The position numbers and the translations under genes are program-made. Below, in pieces: positions 34,933 to 46,289 of a stretch of 64,000 nt of DNA; positions within the stretch are counted from its first letter, which is position 1; every line of letters starts with the position of its first letter. This stretch comes from Isoetes taiwanensis (lineage: Eukaryota; Streptophyta; Lycopodiopsida; Isoetales; Isoetaceae). The notes beneath the pieces are model-generated. The model saw only the letters and a program-made list of their open reading frames with translations, was not told where the DNA came from and made no database searches. The stretch covers positions 666,418 through 730,417 of the forward strand of contig JAJEKV010000019.1 in NCBI GenBank assembly GCA_021234155.1, given 5' to 3'.

Positions 34933-35893
34933 GATATAGTGGACATTTTGATGTCAGTTGTGCTTTGCGAAGAAACAAAGTTGGTCAAAGGTCTGTGGTA
35001 CCCCACTCCTATCGAAGAGCTTGAAGAGAAGGACGAGGAAGTAGAAGAAGAAGAGGAAGAGGAACCAAAGGGTAACAAAGGGAAAGGGTAGGAAGCATTC
35101 CCCGGTAGTAGATACAAAAAGCTCCTACAAAAAAGAAATCTAGAGGCACAAAGTCTTTGACTATAGAGGAGTCAACAGAAGCTCTTCAGAAGGCTCCTGG
35201 AGCAGATATTGTTGTGAAGCCCGCAGATAAATCAAGTGGTATTCTCAAGCGGGTGAATGACACTAAACTGCTAAAGCAAACTATTTCTTTGACATTGAGC
35301 ACCATTAAGAGGCCACCTAAAAATGAAGATGGGGTCGAAAGTGCTACAGTCCCCTAAGTCAGATGCGCGCACATGTGGCTATACCGAAACAAAGAATGAG
35401 AAGGAATCCTCATGCCCATGTGTCGCCACTAGTTGTTATGGTGGGATGAGAGTCGCGCAACCAACTAAAAGATTACAAGAAGGTCGACTTCAAGATTACA
35501 CATACTACGCTTCTTGGAGGCACACATAGTTACAAGGCAAGGAAAGAACTAGCAAAAGAGGAAAGCCGAACGGCGTGGAAGAGCTGCTGAAGCACATATA
35601 TACGCTTGGTGTAACGATGAAGAAGCAAAAGTCATTGCCGCGGAGTCATAATCTCGACAATGACTTCAGATTAAAATGAGTTTAATAGACAAGATCCGCT
35701 TTCATGCAATCGTGAGTACGCGGAATTTAAACAAATGCATGGAGAGGATTTTAAAAAGCAAAAGAACAAGCCGCAGGAGCTTCGAGAAGCCTGTGTGACA
35801 GAGTGCTGCCTCAGCTATGACTCTGATAAGAAGCCCATTATGGCAGTAAAGCAATACGATAACTACTTTCAGCTGGCATTCAGAGATGGTCAA

Positions 35894-36300
35894 GTAAGTA
35901 AATGCTCTTCTTTCTATGTTTTGTAGTATGTTTAGCGTGGTTACAGTGCCTTGGCACGGTATAAATTTATACCGCGGGCCAAGATAAATTTATATCATGA
36001 TAGTCACGGTATAAATTTATACCGCGTAGGACGGCACGGATAAATTTATACCGCGGACTAGTCATACCGCGGACGGTATAAATTTATATCGTAGTTTATA
36101 CCACGCAGATAAATTTATACCGCCCCTAGTCACTGCAGATAAATTTATACCGCAGTCAGCCTTTATACCGTCGCGTATAAATTTATACCGCGGTCCGTGG
36201 ATCGGTATAAATTTATACCGCGACTACACACCATGCGCGTATTTAGAAAGTAGACCGCAACAACATATTCTCTTACGCTTAAGCAACACTAAACTAATGG
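35894..36300 (+). other. Intron with palindrome cluster 3 (9 copies)
   Basis: The donor is CAA|GTAAGTAAATG at 35894; the acceptor is not certain (about 36245-36320). Core starts are about 35958, 35981, 36008, 36037, 36075, 36106, 36136, 36174 and 36204, with steps of 23-38 bp. Several half-sites are degenerate or shortened ('cagataaatttataccg'), and a lone half-site 'tttatacc' occurs between copies, as if copies are gained and lost. Confidence 0.75.
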
Positions 36301-37252
36301 CGCTTTGTCCATTTACGTGTGGGATCTTCAAGAAAGAATTTTTGTATGTTCAAGATGGTGAGCTTAAAGAGCAAGCCAGCCCGCAGGGAAAACCAAAAAG
36401 GGTGGAGAATTAAAAACAAAAAAAATATGAGCATTGTACCGGACGCAGCTATGTGGATTAAAAAGCAAAGAAATTTTTGTTCGCCTTTTGAAAAAGTCGC
36501 GGGCCAAGGAATTTACATTAGACTTAAATGGCCAAGGAAGCTAAGACGTAAGCCACATTTGCAATGCCGTGGTTTCTTCTACATTTTCTCGGTCTTACAA
36601 CATGTTTCTCTTTGCAAATGAAAGACATTGTACACCGCCAGCCGAAGTTAATGAAGCAAAATAAACCTAGAGGACTCGAGGAGTGCAAGCTTCTCTACCC
36701 AAGTTGTACCAATCGATAGTATCATTAGAGAGCACGCCGTTAACTTTAGTGGTCGGGTAAGTTTTGCTAAAAATATGTTCTCGTGTTTTGTGCCTTTTTC
36801 TCACAATATTCTTACTGTAACAAGAAAAAAGGGCTCCCCGCCGGATTTTTAAACCCGGTTCAGAGGGCCAAGGAAGAGAGGCGTAGACTTAAGGCAATCG
36901 AACAGTGGAAAGGAGGTCGCCACTAGCGCCTTTGACACTTCTTATGAAAGATTTACAACGCTTTGGTCGACCGCATGTACAGAGTTGTTGAGGGTGACCG
37001 CACGAGGTCGGGGACACTTTTGGAGAAGCGTAACTTTACATTATGCATTGCGATATTCCCTATGGTTTCAAAATTAAGGACAACGCTTTTGACGAGGAGG
37101 CTTTCACGCACGCAAGTCCACTTTTTGGAGGCCCGGCGAAGTCACCTTATCCGCTAACCGAGGGTCATCATTTTCCATTCGACCTACAAACAATGTCGGT
37201 GCTTAAACCTATGGGAGCCGCCTCAGAATGCCGCTTTGAAAACTCGCTTTTG

Positions 37253-37500
37253 GTAAGCTTAACATTTAACGCTTTTCTTTTTAGTAACTCCACGGTATAA
37301 ATTTATACCACAAACCGCCTAAGGTTTAAATTTATATAGCAAGGCAATGTCTCAGATAAATTTATACGGCTTAGAAAGGCTCGTGGTATAAATTTATACC
37401 GCAAGGCAACCCCGGTATAAATTTATACCGCCACACTAATCGAGCTAACTTATTTTCCTTGTTTTTATTTTACTAATATTTCATTGTTGTGCCGCTTAAG
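37253..37500 (+). other. Intron with palindrome cluster 4 (5 copies)
   Basis: Donor GTAAGCTT at 37253, a branch-site-like TACTAAT at 37471-37477 and acceptor CGCTTAAG at 37493-37500. Palindrome cores start at about 37293, 37323, 37353, 37385 and 37414 (steps 29-32 bp). The intron splits the catalytic DIPY exon from the exon holding the AdoMet motif. Confidence 0.8.
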
Positions 37501-38160
37501 GTGCTTAAAACAAACGCTAAGGGTCATGGTGGTGGTCCGCTTAGTAAGTTGTTTCGAGCATTTTCACATAGGGTTTTACAAATACAGACGCCAAAAAAAA
37601 CCATGGTTCACTTTAATACGCCAGAATGAGAAGACTCCTCCCCGCAATGCGCTTCAGCCCCTACGGTTTTGCAAAAATTAAGAGACCCATTAAATGGCTG
37701 CCTGTGGTGTCCCATTATCGTAAGCCACAAATGACTTATTAATAATTTGATACGCTGGTTTTCTCGCCGGGACCGGATCTTAGACGCATTTTCCGCTCAG
37801 CACCCAAAGCTTTAGCCATTTTCTGCTGGGCGCAATGTTGTCTCCACGACATAGACCCGACAAAATAAGTTTCATCGTGACCGTGATAAGCTCTTGTGAA
37901 TCCTTTCCCCGATGAAAACGAGGAATTGGGAGCAAAAATGGTGCCGGGCGATGTAAAAGGCACATATACGTAAATCCAGCCTCCACTTACTGGAAGAAGA
38001 GATGAGGAGGTGGAGTTCGTCGATCCGAGCCCGTGGTGCCCGAGCCGAGAAACAAACTGCACTGCACCATTGAATCGGGAAGGGGCGCTCGCTATTATAA
38101 CCTCGCAAGAGACCGATCCTAAGGGGAGAGAGAGTCCCGTGGACCGAAGAGCCACCTCCC

Positions 38161-38176
38161 GTGATAAATTTATACG
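38161..38176. repeat. Single outlying palindrome copy
   Basis: 'gtgataaatttatacgc' near the 3' end of the plus-strand gene; the last copy found and the right-hand limit of the family here. Confidence 0.6.
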
Positions 38177-38204
38177 CATGATTTTAAACTATCTTCCATT
38201 GTAA

Positions 38205-38448
38205 TCTATGTGCTAAGAATTTCAATATATTTTGATGAAGATTTCTCAACTCAAAACTTTGTCTCTTCAACAATGCTTAATTAGAACAATTCTTTTTGAT
38301 TCATGATTTTAACTCTTTCTCTTTCTATGTTTGATTTTCTTAGTACTTATATTAAGCTTGCAAAAACACAAAACTATATTTCCTTCTATTTTCAACAACA
38401 AATACTTAATGAGTTTTTAAATGTAATGTCTCTCTCCTCAAAACAAGC
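38205..38448. other. AT-rich sequence downstream of the methyltransferase-like gene
   Basis: No coding family. It probably holds the 3' untranslated region of the plus-strand gene. Confidence 0.35.
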
Positions 38449-40113
38449 TTTTTTTTTTTTTGCCCTTCTTAAAAAATGAAAATGCTTCAAAAATGTTGCT
38501 TTTTTTGGGGTATTTCGAATGCTATTTGCTCAACAATCTATTTTGCTCCCTATTTTGTCCATTCTTTTTTAAACCTTGTTAATGTTGTCTACCTCAATGT
38601 TGTCATACTACCCTTGGCCACGCCTTTTGTTGCTCCTACAATCGTGATCGAAATGTTGCCCCCTTTGTTGATACTACAACTTCGGGGGAGTCTACATTCA
38701 TCACCCTCAAATAGAGATTGTACTTGCGTATGGTTTCCCGAACTGCATTTAACTTTCCCCGGGTAGGAAGGAAGGAAGGAAGGAAGGTTCTTTTATCGCC
38801 CACGCGAGACCAATCGGCCTATGGGACCCAATAAAAAAACGCAGCAAGTGAATTCATCGCCGGATTAAAAACCCCGCCCCAAAGGGTTTTCGAGGGAAAA
38901 CTGCGGGTAAAGAATCACCTCACCGACAAACTGTCCTAACATATAAAATGCGTAAACACCCAAATATATACAAATATGCACCACATCCAGAGTGCCTAAT
39001 CACCGGGCGTGCGCGGGGGGCAAAGGTGACCTCGCAGTCCAAGATTCATGAATGTACGCGACCCGTGGCACGATCGACGGTGTGTTCATCGAAGAAATGC
39101 AAGGGCAAGTCCGCCGCATTTCAAAGGAGCCGATCCGCCCTGGACCGATCAACGCCGGGCAACTCGGAAAGTGTGAGACTCATCCTCAATGGTACCCGCT
39201 TGACAAAGACCGACAGAGCTCGCCCCGGGCGGGGCTCCCCAATCCACCGCCTCGCCTCGATGCGAAGATGGTGGGCACCCGCGGCGAATGGAGGCAATGA
39301 GTCCGCGGCTTTTTCGTGGGCAGCCGGGAACGCAGGTAGAGCCGCATGGCCCCGGGCTAACACGGGTTGATGTGCTCCTTGTAATGGGCCATTTTGACGT
39401 GCTTCTAGAGCGCCGGGGTCCCGTGAGCTTGCCAAGAAACAAGCGCCTAGGTACTCCCGCAGTCGCCACGACGACGGCCGTGCCTACCGCGACGCATCTC
39501 GTGTTCCCCGCACATTCCATTTGGCGAACCATCTCTCTTTACCCTCCAACAAAGCCCTAAGCCGCAAGGACCCATGGCCACAAGTGTAAGCCAAAAGGGG
39601 AGCCGAGCATCACCCATAGTAACCACTTTCAAAATAGACGATGTGTCTATCAAGGGCTGCCCGGAAGTGGCAAGAATCCGGTTTCGCCGCAGAATCCGAT
39701 AGGGGACCGAAGGTTTCACCCCAAGTGCCCGTGCCAAAATGCCTTACGCACCTGCCCAAGTCATTCCAGTCGCCAAAGAAACGACCGCCCCAAACCTCGA
39801 CCCGCATGAAGGACAGCTCGACCCAGCCCTAATGATGTGACCGATGGCCCCAATCATAGAGCTCACCGGGTGACCATTGTTCTCGCATGGCATAAAGCGC
39901 TTCCACCACACACACCCGCAAGCGGATAGACGCCTCCCAGCAGAGCGAGGAGGGGAACTCCACCCCTAGGTACTTGTAGGTGGGCGTGACGTCCACAGGC
40001 TGTCCCCGATATGTGAGTGCATCCCTAGGTACTTGTAGGGGGAGAGATTGAACTCCATCGTTGGCAATATGAATTTCATCTTCCTTATAAAAACTTGGGA
40101 ACATGTTGGACAT
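38449..40113 (-). mobile_element. Decayed LINE remnant (RT C-terminal part)
   Basis: Minus-strand ORF 40113-39829 has 'VTPTYKYLGVEFPSSLCWEASIRLRVCVVEALYAMREQ', the stretch that follows the RT domain in a LINE family of non-seed plants. It continues in other frames with 'VEVWGG' (near 39790), 'RALGVKPSVPY' (near 39700), 'DTSSILKVVTMGDARLPF' (near 39620) and 'AHHLRIEARRWIGEPR' (near 39230). The local DNA is much GC-richer than its surroundings. A T-run at 38452-38461 could be the A-tail of the minus-strand element, giving the left limit, but this is uncertain. Catalytic RT motifs lie upstream of the 5' break and are absent. A (GGAA)n microsatellite sits at 38765-38786. Confidence 0.7.
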
Positions 40114-41656
40114 AGACTACAAGATTTGTCGGGCCATCAACACTACTCATTGTGCAACGAGTGCACAGACAAGTGCTTCCTACTATCAGACTACCATGGC
40201 ACTATCGATCTCCCTTACAAGACGGGCATATATAATCGCTAACTGTAGGTACGAGTGTAGAATTGCAGTGGCACCCCTGTTTTTGTGGCATCGTATTACT
40301 TCCGGCATGCGAACTCCAACTTCTATCATTACCACTCGGATATGGTTAGGCTGGCCCTATATGGCGATCTATATAATGATATATAGCAACACAGATAGTT
40401 GGGACATGTAATGCTAATTGGAGACTTCACTGCACGCACTAGCATAGAACATCTAATTGGCTGACATATTACAGCTCCGCCTTGCGGAGACTTCTTGGCC
40501 ACGTACGTCGAATGATATAGCATACGCAATCATGTGCTATGGTAGGTAGTTGCTTCAAATGTGCAGCATTTTTGCCTTGGTTATGTACTGGCCTCGCATA
40601 GTGGCCATTCTCTTCCAGCTACACTTGTTTGCAAGAGAACTAACGGGGTAGCTCCAATGCCTGGATTACATATTGGTAGTTGAGTAGGATATGCAACTTA
40701 TCACCCACCCACGGGTCCCAGGCAATAGAGATGAAGAGTTTGATTCAGACCATCAACCCCTCTTCCTTTAGATAGCCTACCAGCCTATTTATATCTGGCG
40801 TCTTGAATTCACTAGATCTCAGTCGTGCTTGTACTACAAGCACGTAGAGTTCTATGCCTAGATGATCATGAACGAGCTCGCGAGAATTCTGCAGCTTTCC
40901 AGCTCCAGCAACAGATTTGCTAGTTGATCAATATGCTCCTTAATGCTTTTGAAAGATGCTTCGGGAGAGCTGCCACAATAAGCTCTTGGAGATAGCAAGC
41001 TTTCCTTAAAACCAGTGGTTTAGTGATAAATGTAAGGAACTTAAGTGCTTCCTTCGCCTTGTCAATGACCCCACCTCGCAAGTGCAAGTGATCAGACAAT
41101 ACTGCACTTTTCTTAACTGTAAAAAACCAGGTACACTACAAAGTATCGGCATGAAATGTTCTAAACGAGGTGCACCCTCGACTACCTCAATCGTCGGATC
41201 CGTCGATCCTATGGCCCAGACTGTATGTTGGGGCCTCTGGGTACCTCTCATTTTGAATATGGTCATTTATGGTTGGAGGTGCCTATGATTTTGAAATATG
41301 ATCTACAGGTTCATCTAAGCTTTTGGAATATGAAATACATAGACTCATCTCTAGAATATGAAATACGGAGACTCGAATCTCTACCAAAATAATTTAATAT
41401 CCTATTGAGAATACTTTAACCAATGCAATCGATGACCTAACGTGCTTAATTTTTGGGTTGCCCCTAGGGGGGCAAACCCTTGTTTATGTGGCCTTTTGGC
41501 ATATCCTAAGTATATGCTGGAATATGCCTAGGATAAGCTGTGACTGCTCCAAACCTACTCTTACCTGTAAACTCTCGGTCGCCATTGTTGTTGTGCGGCT
41601 GGTGTGGGAACTGGTTAACCGGCACCGCCAAGCATTAGAGCGAGGTCCATAAGCTG
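40114..41656. other. Intergenic, coding-like traces not identified
   Basis: Mixed composition. The minus strand between about 41020 and 40860 has a helical, protein-like stretch with 'SIKEHIDQLANLLLELES', but frames close quickly on both sides and no family is recognised. No regulatory or RNA feature is seen. Confidence 0.4.
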
Positions 41657-42655
41657 GTGTGGGAACTGGTGTTGGAAGAAGGGGGGAATTGGAAGAATTT
41701 ATCTCCGGACTTGGCTTATCGGCTGGTGCATGACTGCACCCATCAGAAAGACTTGGATTCATGTAAGCTCCTTCACTCTTTGATGATTCAAAACTGTCGT
41801 GATTCTGCTCCCTTCTTAGCCAACCATCTCATTCGTCTTTTAATGGATTGAAGCGAATAATACATTAAACATGCTTTCAAATCCAGATCGTTATTCATGG
41901 AATGCAATTATTTATGCTCATGCCAAGCCCAAAGATGGTGAGAGTTGTTTTTATAGTTGTATCATGAAATGCAAATTGCAGGCATTTCCACAGACAAATT
42001 CACGTTTTTGGCTCCCTTGAGAGCTTGCAACAGCTTGCCTAGCATGTCGTTCATGGGCAAATATATATGGCACTTATCTCCAATCTGACCTTGTTGTGGA
42101 GAATTCTTTGATTAATATGTATGCCAATGTGGGAACTCAGAAGAAGCAGAGAGGGCGGTCAACATTTCTAAAAGCCCCAATGCGATATCATGGAATGCAA
42201 TAATTGCAGGATTTGCTCAGCATGATCAAGACCACCTTGCACTGAGTTGTTTTACACATCATGGAATGCAATAATTGATAATTGCAGGATTTTCTCGGCA
42301 TGATCAAGGCCACCTTGCACTAAGTTGTTTTACATATGCAGCTTAATGGATCCATGAGCAGTCTGAATGGAGATGATATTTCCTATACCCCTGAGGTCAA
42401 TATGGAAAATACACTTATTGATGTATATGCTGAATGGGGTAGCTTAAAGAAGGCAATCGGGGTCTTTAATAATTTGCAAAATAAAAAGGATGTAGTGTCT
42501 TGGGGAATAATGGTATCCGGATAGTGGCACTGAAATGTCTTGAGGGGATGCATAAAGAAGGAAAGAGCCCAATAATGTTACATTCATTATGACCTTGAAA
42601 GCATGTAACACAGGTGGATTACAGAAGGGCAAGTGCATTTATGAACAGGTTAGTG
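41657..42655 (+). pseudogene. PPR (PLS-type) protein pseudogene
   Basis: Pentatricopeptide-repeat proteins bind organellar RNA for editing, splicing or stability. Recognisable pieces in changing frames are 'LVHDCTHQKDLDSCKLLHSLMIQN' and 'FLANHLIRL' (41730-41850), 'RYSWNAIIYAHAK' (41890-41930), 'SDLVVENSLINMYANVG' (42080-42135), 'ISWNAIIAGFAQHD' (42190-42230), 'VNMENTLIDVYAEWGSLKKA' (42396-42456) and 'KKDVVSWGIMVSG' (42485-42524). The 'SWNAII' and 'NSLINMY' wording is typical of plant PLS-class repeats. At least four frame changes and stops occur, and a 60-70 bp stretch ('catcatggaatgcaataattg', 'gcatgatcaag.ccaccttgcact') is tandemly repeated at 42196-42265 and 42255-42325. No E/DYW domain is seen. 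It is probably a dead copy. Confidence 0.8.
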
Positions 42656-44398
42656 TAGGCACCAGTCCGACTTAGCAACTGGAAGTACACTACTGTTGAC
42701 TTTGCACTAGGATGTGACAACCCTGAAGTGAAGTTCACAAAAGGGAGATCCTGTTACAGGTTTACATCTGCATTGCTGTTTTTCCTGTTACGCCAGTTCT
42801 TTTCTAGTTTTTATACTTAAAATTCGCATCTGCAGGCGGTACACAAATTCTATAGCACTTTTGGTGATGCAGCTCCTAAACTTGAGCATGATGCACTGAC
42901 TGGTGAGTACTATGGTTCTTAATCTCGAAACTCTTGACAAGAAAAATGGAATAAATCTATTCATGTGTTTCCTTTCCCTTGTACCTTTGACCTAACATGA
43001 GCCGCTAAACCTGCACTCAAGGCTTGGGGAGGCACCTGATTGATTAAGTGGGGAACGTTAACATGATGCAGCATTCTATAACTTCTGCGTATTCTTGCTT
43101 ATTAATCTAAAAATTCCATGTACATCATGATCAAGCTATAATTATGAGGATTCATGAGAATGCCTGCATATAAATTTATGGCTTTAAATATTGGAGTTTT
43201 ATTAGGTAATTAGTGCATTTTTAAACAAGCTTGTACATGTTTTCAATGTGGATCGCTGCTTGTTCCTATGCACAAAGGTTATGAAACCTTCATCTCATTC
43301 CTAGGTCTTGAACAACTGCACAGATTCCTGTTTGTTATGGATCTTACACAAGTTTTTATTCCTCTATCACCGTTGTGCTAGCTATACTCAAGGTTTGATT
43401 CCCACCATTTATACCATCAGGGGTTTAAAATCTGAACTATCCACTTTTTCTGTAGGTCCATCACTGGAAAAAATGGGAAATAGAAGCACACCAACATGCA
43501 GAAAACCAAGAAATGGTGAGCTTGGTATTTCCAGTACTTGTTCTGGACTACAAGGTTGCATGTAAGTGGTTGAGATGCTTTGTTTCTGGCCAACATTGCA
43601 GACCTAACAAGAACAAAGACCATGAAAAGGCAATCACCGTTTGTGGAGTATCAGAGCTCAAGAGCATGGAGTCGAAACGGTTTTTTATTATGGGTGGTCA
43701 GTTCAATAAAGCATACCTTTCCTACAGCTAGTTTTACAAACATGCATGTAATTTGTTTGGCAAATGCAGATTTGTTTCTTTCATTACTTTGGTCACTCTG
43801 TGACAAACTCAGGCTACCTGGCATTAAGGATGGGTTTTAAGGTTGTAAGCACTAAACTAATTCGGTTAGATGTCTGCATAGTGATGCACTGCCTTGACTT
43901 GAAGTTCTTTAATTTAGTCTAAGAAGAGATTTAGTCTGATAGTACATATGATAATTTCTTGCATTCACAACAATGCTTAGAAACACATGAAGCATTTGAT
44001 TCTATGGTAGCCTCATCTAGCATGTAAATAAAGCAAGACTAGATCTTTGGAAGTTGAGTTTAAAGATGATGTGGGTATAACGTGGGCATACTTGGCTTAG
44101 CAAATTTTTCTCCTTGACTTCTCCAATAATTTACTTAACTCGATGATTTAGAGTCTTGTATTTTTCTAACATTTATCCGTTGCAATTGGTTTCATTCAGT
44201 TGCTTCTTATAGTGGGTGCAAAGCTGCAAAATATTATTGCACACCTTGCGCTGGAGAGTCCAGGACTCTTCTTTCAAGGCTGTCAAATATTGCAAGGATG
44301 ACGAGTTTTGCTTGGAGCTGTGAGTAGGTAAATGGTCATTAACTGCATGCTCATAATACTCCATGTTTATGTCAAAAGTATTTTCCCTTTGGTACAGG
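42656..44398. other. Possible remains of a multi-exon gene, not resolved
   Basis: Short coding-like fragments with possible splice sites: 'caggcggtacacaaattctatagcacttttggtgatgc' after a pyrimidine tract near 42834, and 'YNWQHWEKW'-like readings near 43450. These may be upstream exons of the UBP12/13-like gene or unrelated sequence. None matches that family well enough for a call. Confidence 0.3.
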
Positions 44399-44576
44399 TC
44401 AAAGCAGCATACTTATGACGATGTGGTTGAAAATGTTGCTGGACACCTGGGCCTTGATGATCCTGCGAAGATCAGACTCACCTCACGTAATTGCTATTCG
44501 CAACAGCCAAAACCTCAGCCTATTAAATATCGTGGAATTGAACGGCTAAGTGATATGCTTGTTACATTATAATCAG
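44399..44576 (+). pseudogene. UBP12/13 (USP7-like) ubiquitin protease, single exon
   Basis: The exon encodes 'SKQHTYDDVVENVAGHLGLDDPAKIRLTSRNCYSQQPKPQPIKYRGIERLSDMLV', a highly conserved stretch of the C-terminal ubiquitin-like region of plant UBP12/UBP13 (deubiquitinases related to USP7). It is bounded by an acceptor ('ttccctttggtacag', 44384-44398) and a donor ('aatcag|gtaaca', 44576). One extra A at about 44564 puts a TAA in frame just before the expected 'HYNQ'. The catalytic USP domain and the next exons were not found, and a solo LTR follows within 175 bp. It is a gene fragment or a gene broken by repeats. Confidence 0.8.
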
Positions 44577-44745
44577 GTAACAAATGATAATCTATTGTCT
44601 CATGCTATTGCAAGTCGAAAAAACAATTTCAAACAAAATGCGGTTGGCTTTGAAAAGTGGAAAAAGCCATTGGAGGCTACAGGGAATTTTATTTTCAAAT
44701 CTCATTGTTCATGGGTAGAAATTTCCATATACTTAGTTAAGCTAG

Positions 44746-44750
44746 AGACA
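44746..44750 (+). repeat. Target-site duplication of solo LTR, left copy
   Basis: AGACA, repeated at 46285-46289. Confidence 0.9.
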
Positions 44751-46284
44751 TGTGACGCTCCCTGAATATATACGGCGCTCCGGACGTATACATACAGGGA
44801 CTTCCCCCTCCCATGGCAATCAGCTCACCATGAGCAGGGCCCTCCGTCTAACTCAGACCATCCATAGAAAGATGCCCAGGTGAAGGACACGGAGGTGTCA
44901 TTCGGCCCACGCCTTCAATGGGACCCCTAAGTCACGGAAGCGCGAATACATGTTAGCATATAGCATAAACCATACAGAAATAACCACCACGAAGGGTGGC
45001 ACATCCACCCAAGTACTAACGGCAAAGAAGATGCATCTAATCCTAAGGAAAACATCCCAAACCCCAGGTTCTACCCCGACTCAGACTCCTGTGAGGATGG
45101 ACTGACGGCTCGGTCTCAAGAGATCAGCAGACAGAGGTATAACCTGGCGTTGGATGGCATAGAACAGTGGCTAGGGTTGTCCACTCCATCCGCCCCTCCT
45201 GTGCACACTTTGCAGATGAGCTGAATCAAGCCTTCCGGAGACGTAGGCTCAAAGGGCAAAGCCCGTGAGGCTACTCCAGGTTGCATCTCCCTGGTCTGAT
45301 GAGGCAGGTCGGGGAAGTGTCCCCTCCCAGAGTCGCAGTGAATCCATGGGTGAGCTAGAGGAGGAGATCCCTCAGCATCTCCTTCCGTACCCGACTTACT
45401 CCCCTAACTTTATCATCAAAGTACAAGATGCCCCATCCGGGTCACACCTCTGTACCCAAGGAGTGTCAGACCCATACCCGGCCCTCTACGTGACCGACTA
45501 TTAGGCTTAGCTCACTAAAGGAGTCCCCGTAGCCTTTTATGCTCAGGCGAGACCCCACCCCACACTTCATCACTACGTCCCCTTATCTGGTGCTTCACTA
45601 ACGCCATAGATTCCACAGCTCGGTGGGATCTTGTACACAGGCCGCAACTAATGGGATTTATAGGGCGCTAACTAGAAACATACTATGATATATGAGCTCA
45701 GAGGTCTCTACCCCCCGTAATTCCCCCATTTCCAGAGTAATACTATGCAAAGAACCATCAATCCATCATTTCAGAGCAAGTATAGAATCAGAAAAAAGAA
45801 CATCTTACCTTTCAAACAAGGGTTAGTCTCTATTGCTAAATCACAGAGAAAAACATGAACCATCACGCACAGAGGTGCCTCAGAGGCGCTATTCTACTAA
45901 TCACACCTAATCCTACGGACTAACCGTTAAAGCGACTCGAGCCGTTGTCTTGAGGAAGATCCATCTCAACTGCTGTAGGGTTTTGGGGAAGCGCCTGGTT
46001 GAAGAGCTCCTGGTCGATTCTGGTTCAAGGATTAACCTAGGATAGACTAAACTAGCAAAACCCTCCCTTGGCCAATCGAACCATGCCACATGGCATTAAT
46101 AATCAGCTAATTAGCTTAATTAGGCTAGTTATTCCATTAATTAGGTTAACGTTAATTTAGCATAGCTAAATTAATCCATTTAGGTTAACCCACTAGGTTA
46201 GCTATACCCCATGACGGCGTATATGTACAACGTGACGTGTCAGTGTATTTATACGTATACCGTATAAATACGTGGAACGTCACA
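44751..46284 (-). mobile_element. Solo LTR, same superfamily as Ty3 element 2, reverse orientation
   Basis: 1534 bp starting TGTGACG and ending CGTCACA, flanked on both sides by AGACA: the hallmark of an LTR left after recombination between the two LTRs. Its middle (about 45170-45240) matches the reverse complement of the element 2 LTR near 49800-49850 ('agggttgtccactccatccgcccc', 'tgcacactttgc'). Length is almost the same as the element 2 LTR (about 1545 bp), but most of the sequence is diverged. Both ends are hairpin-prone (CCCTGAATATATACG...CGTATACATACAGGG at 44760-44800, GTATTTATACG...CGTATAAATAC at 46234-46271). Confidence 0.85.
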
Positions 46285-46289
46285 AGACA

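Larger units (their letters stand above)
34437..38204 (+). pseudogene. Intron-containing gene with DNA N4/N6-methyltransferase motifs, frames broken
   Basis: Exons are separated by GT-AG introns at 34863-34932, about 35894-36300, 36757-36824 and 37253-37500. The N-terminal part is unrecognised ('LYLCHQSWKGKYKIDDYYPAG', then an acidic 'EELEEKDEEVEEEEEEE' linker). Downstream, 'CDIPYGFKIKDNAFDEEAF' (37049-37105) matches catalytic motif IV of amino-methyltransferases (DPPY, here DIPY). After intron 4 and 'KTNAKGHGGGPLSKLF', the last exon has 'WFSR.DRILDAFS' (37756-37794), like AdoMet-binding motif I, and 'DIDPTK' near 37853. Motif IV before motif I is the beta-class order. The enzyme would methylate adenine N6 or cytosine N4 in DNA. 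Frameshifts interrupt every exon, including just after motif I. The gene is divergent from the DUF7869-type gene, shares its upstream array, and three introns carry the same palindromes. The true start is not determined. Confidence 0.55.

Noticed and set aside
33442-38176. Organellar DNA insertion (palindromes recall those in some algal organelle genomes)
   Set aside because: No organellar genes are present, and the plus-strand gene has spliceosomal GT-AG introns.
43160-43180. Further palindrome copy ('ataaatttat')
   Set aside because: Only the AT core matches; the GGT/ACC arms are missing, so chance is likely.
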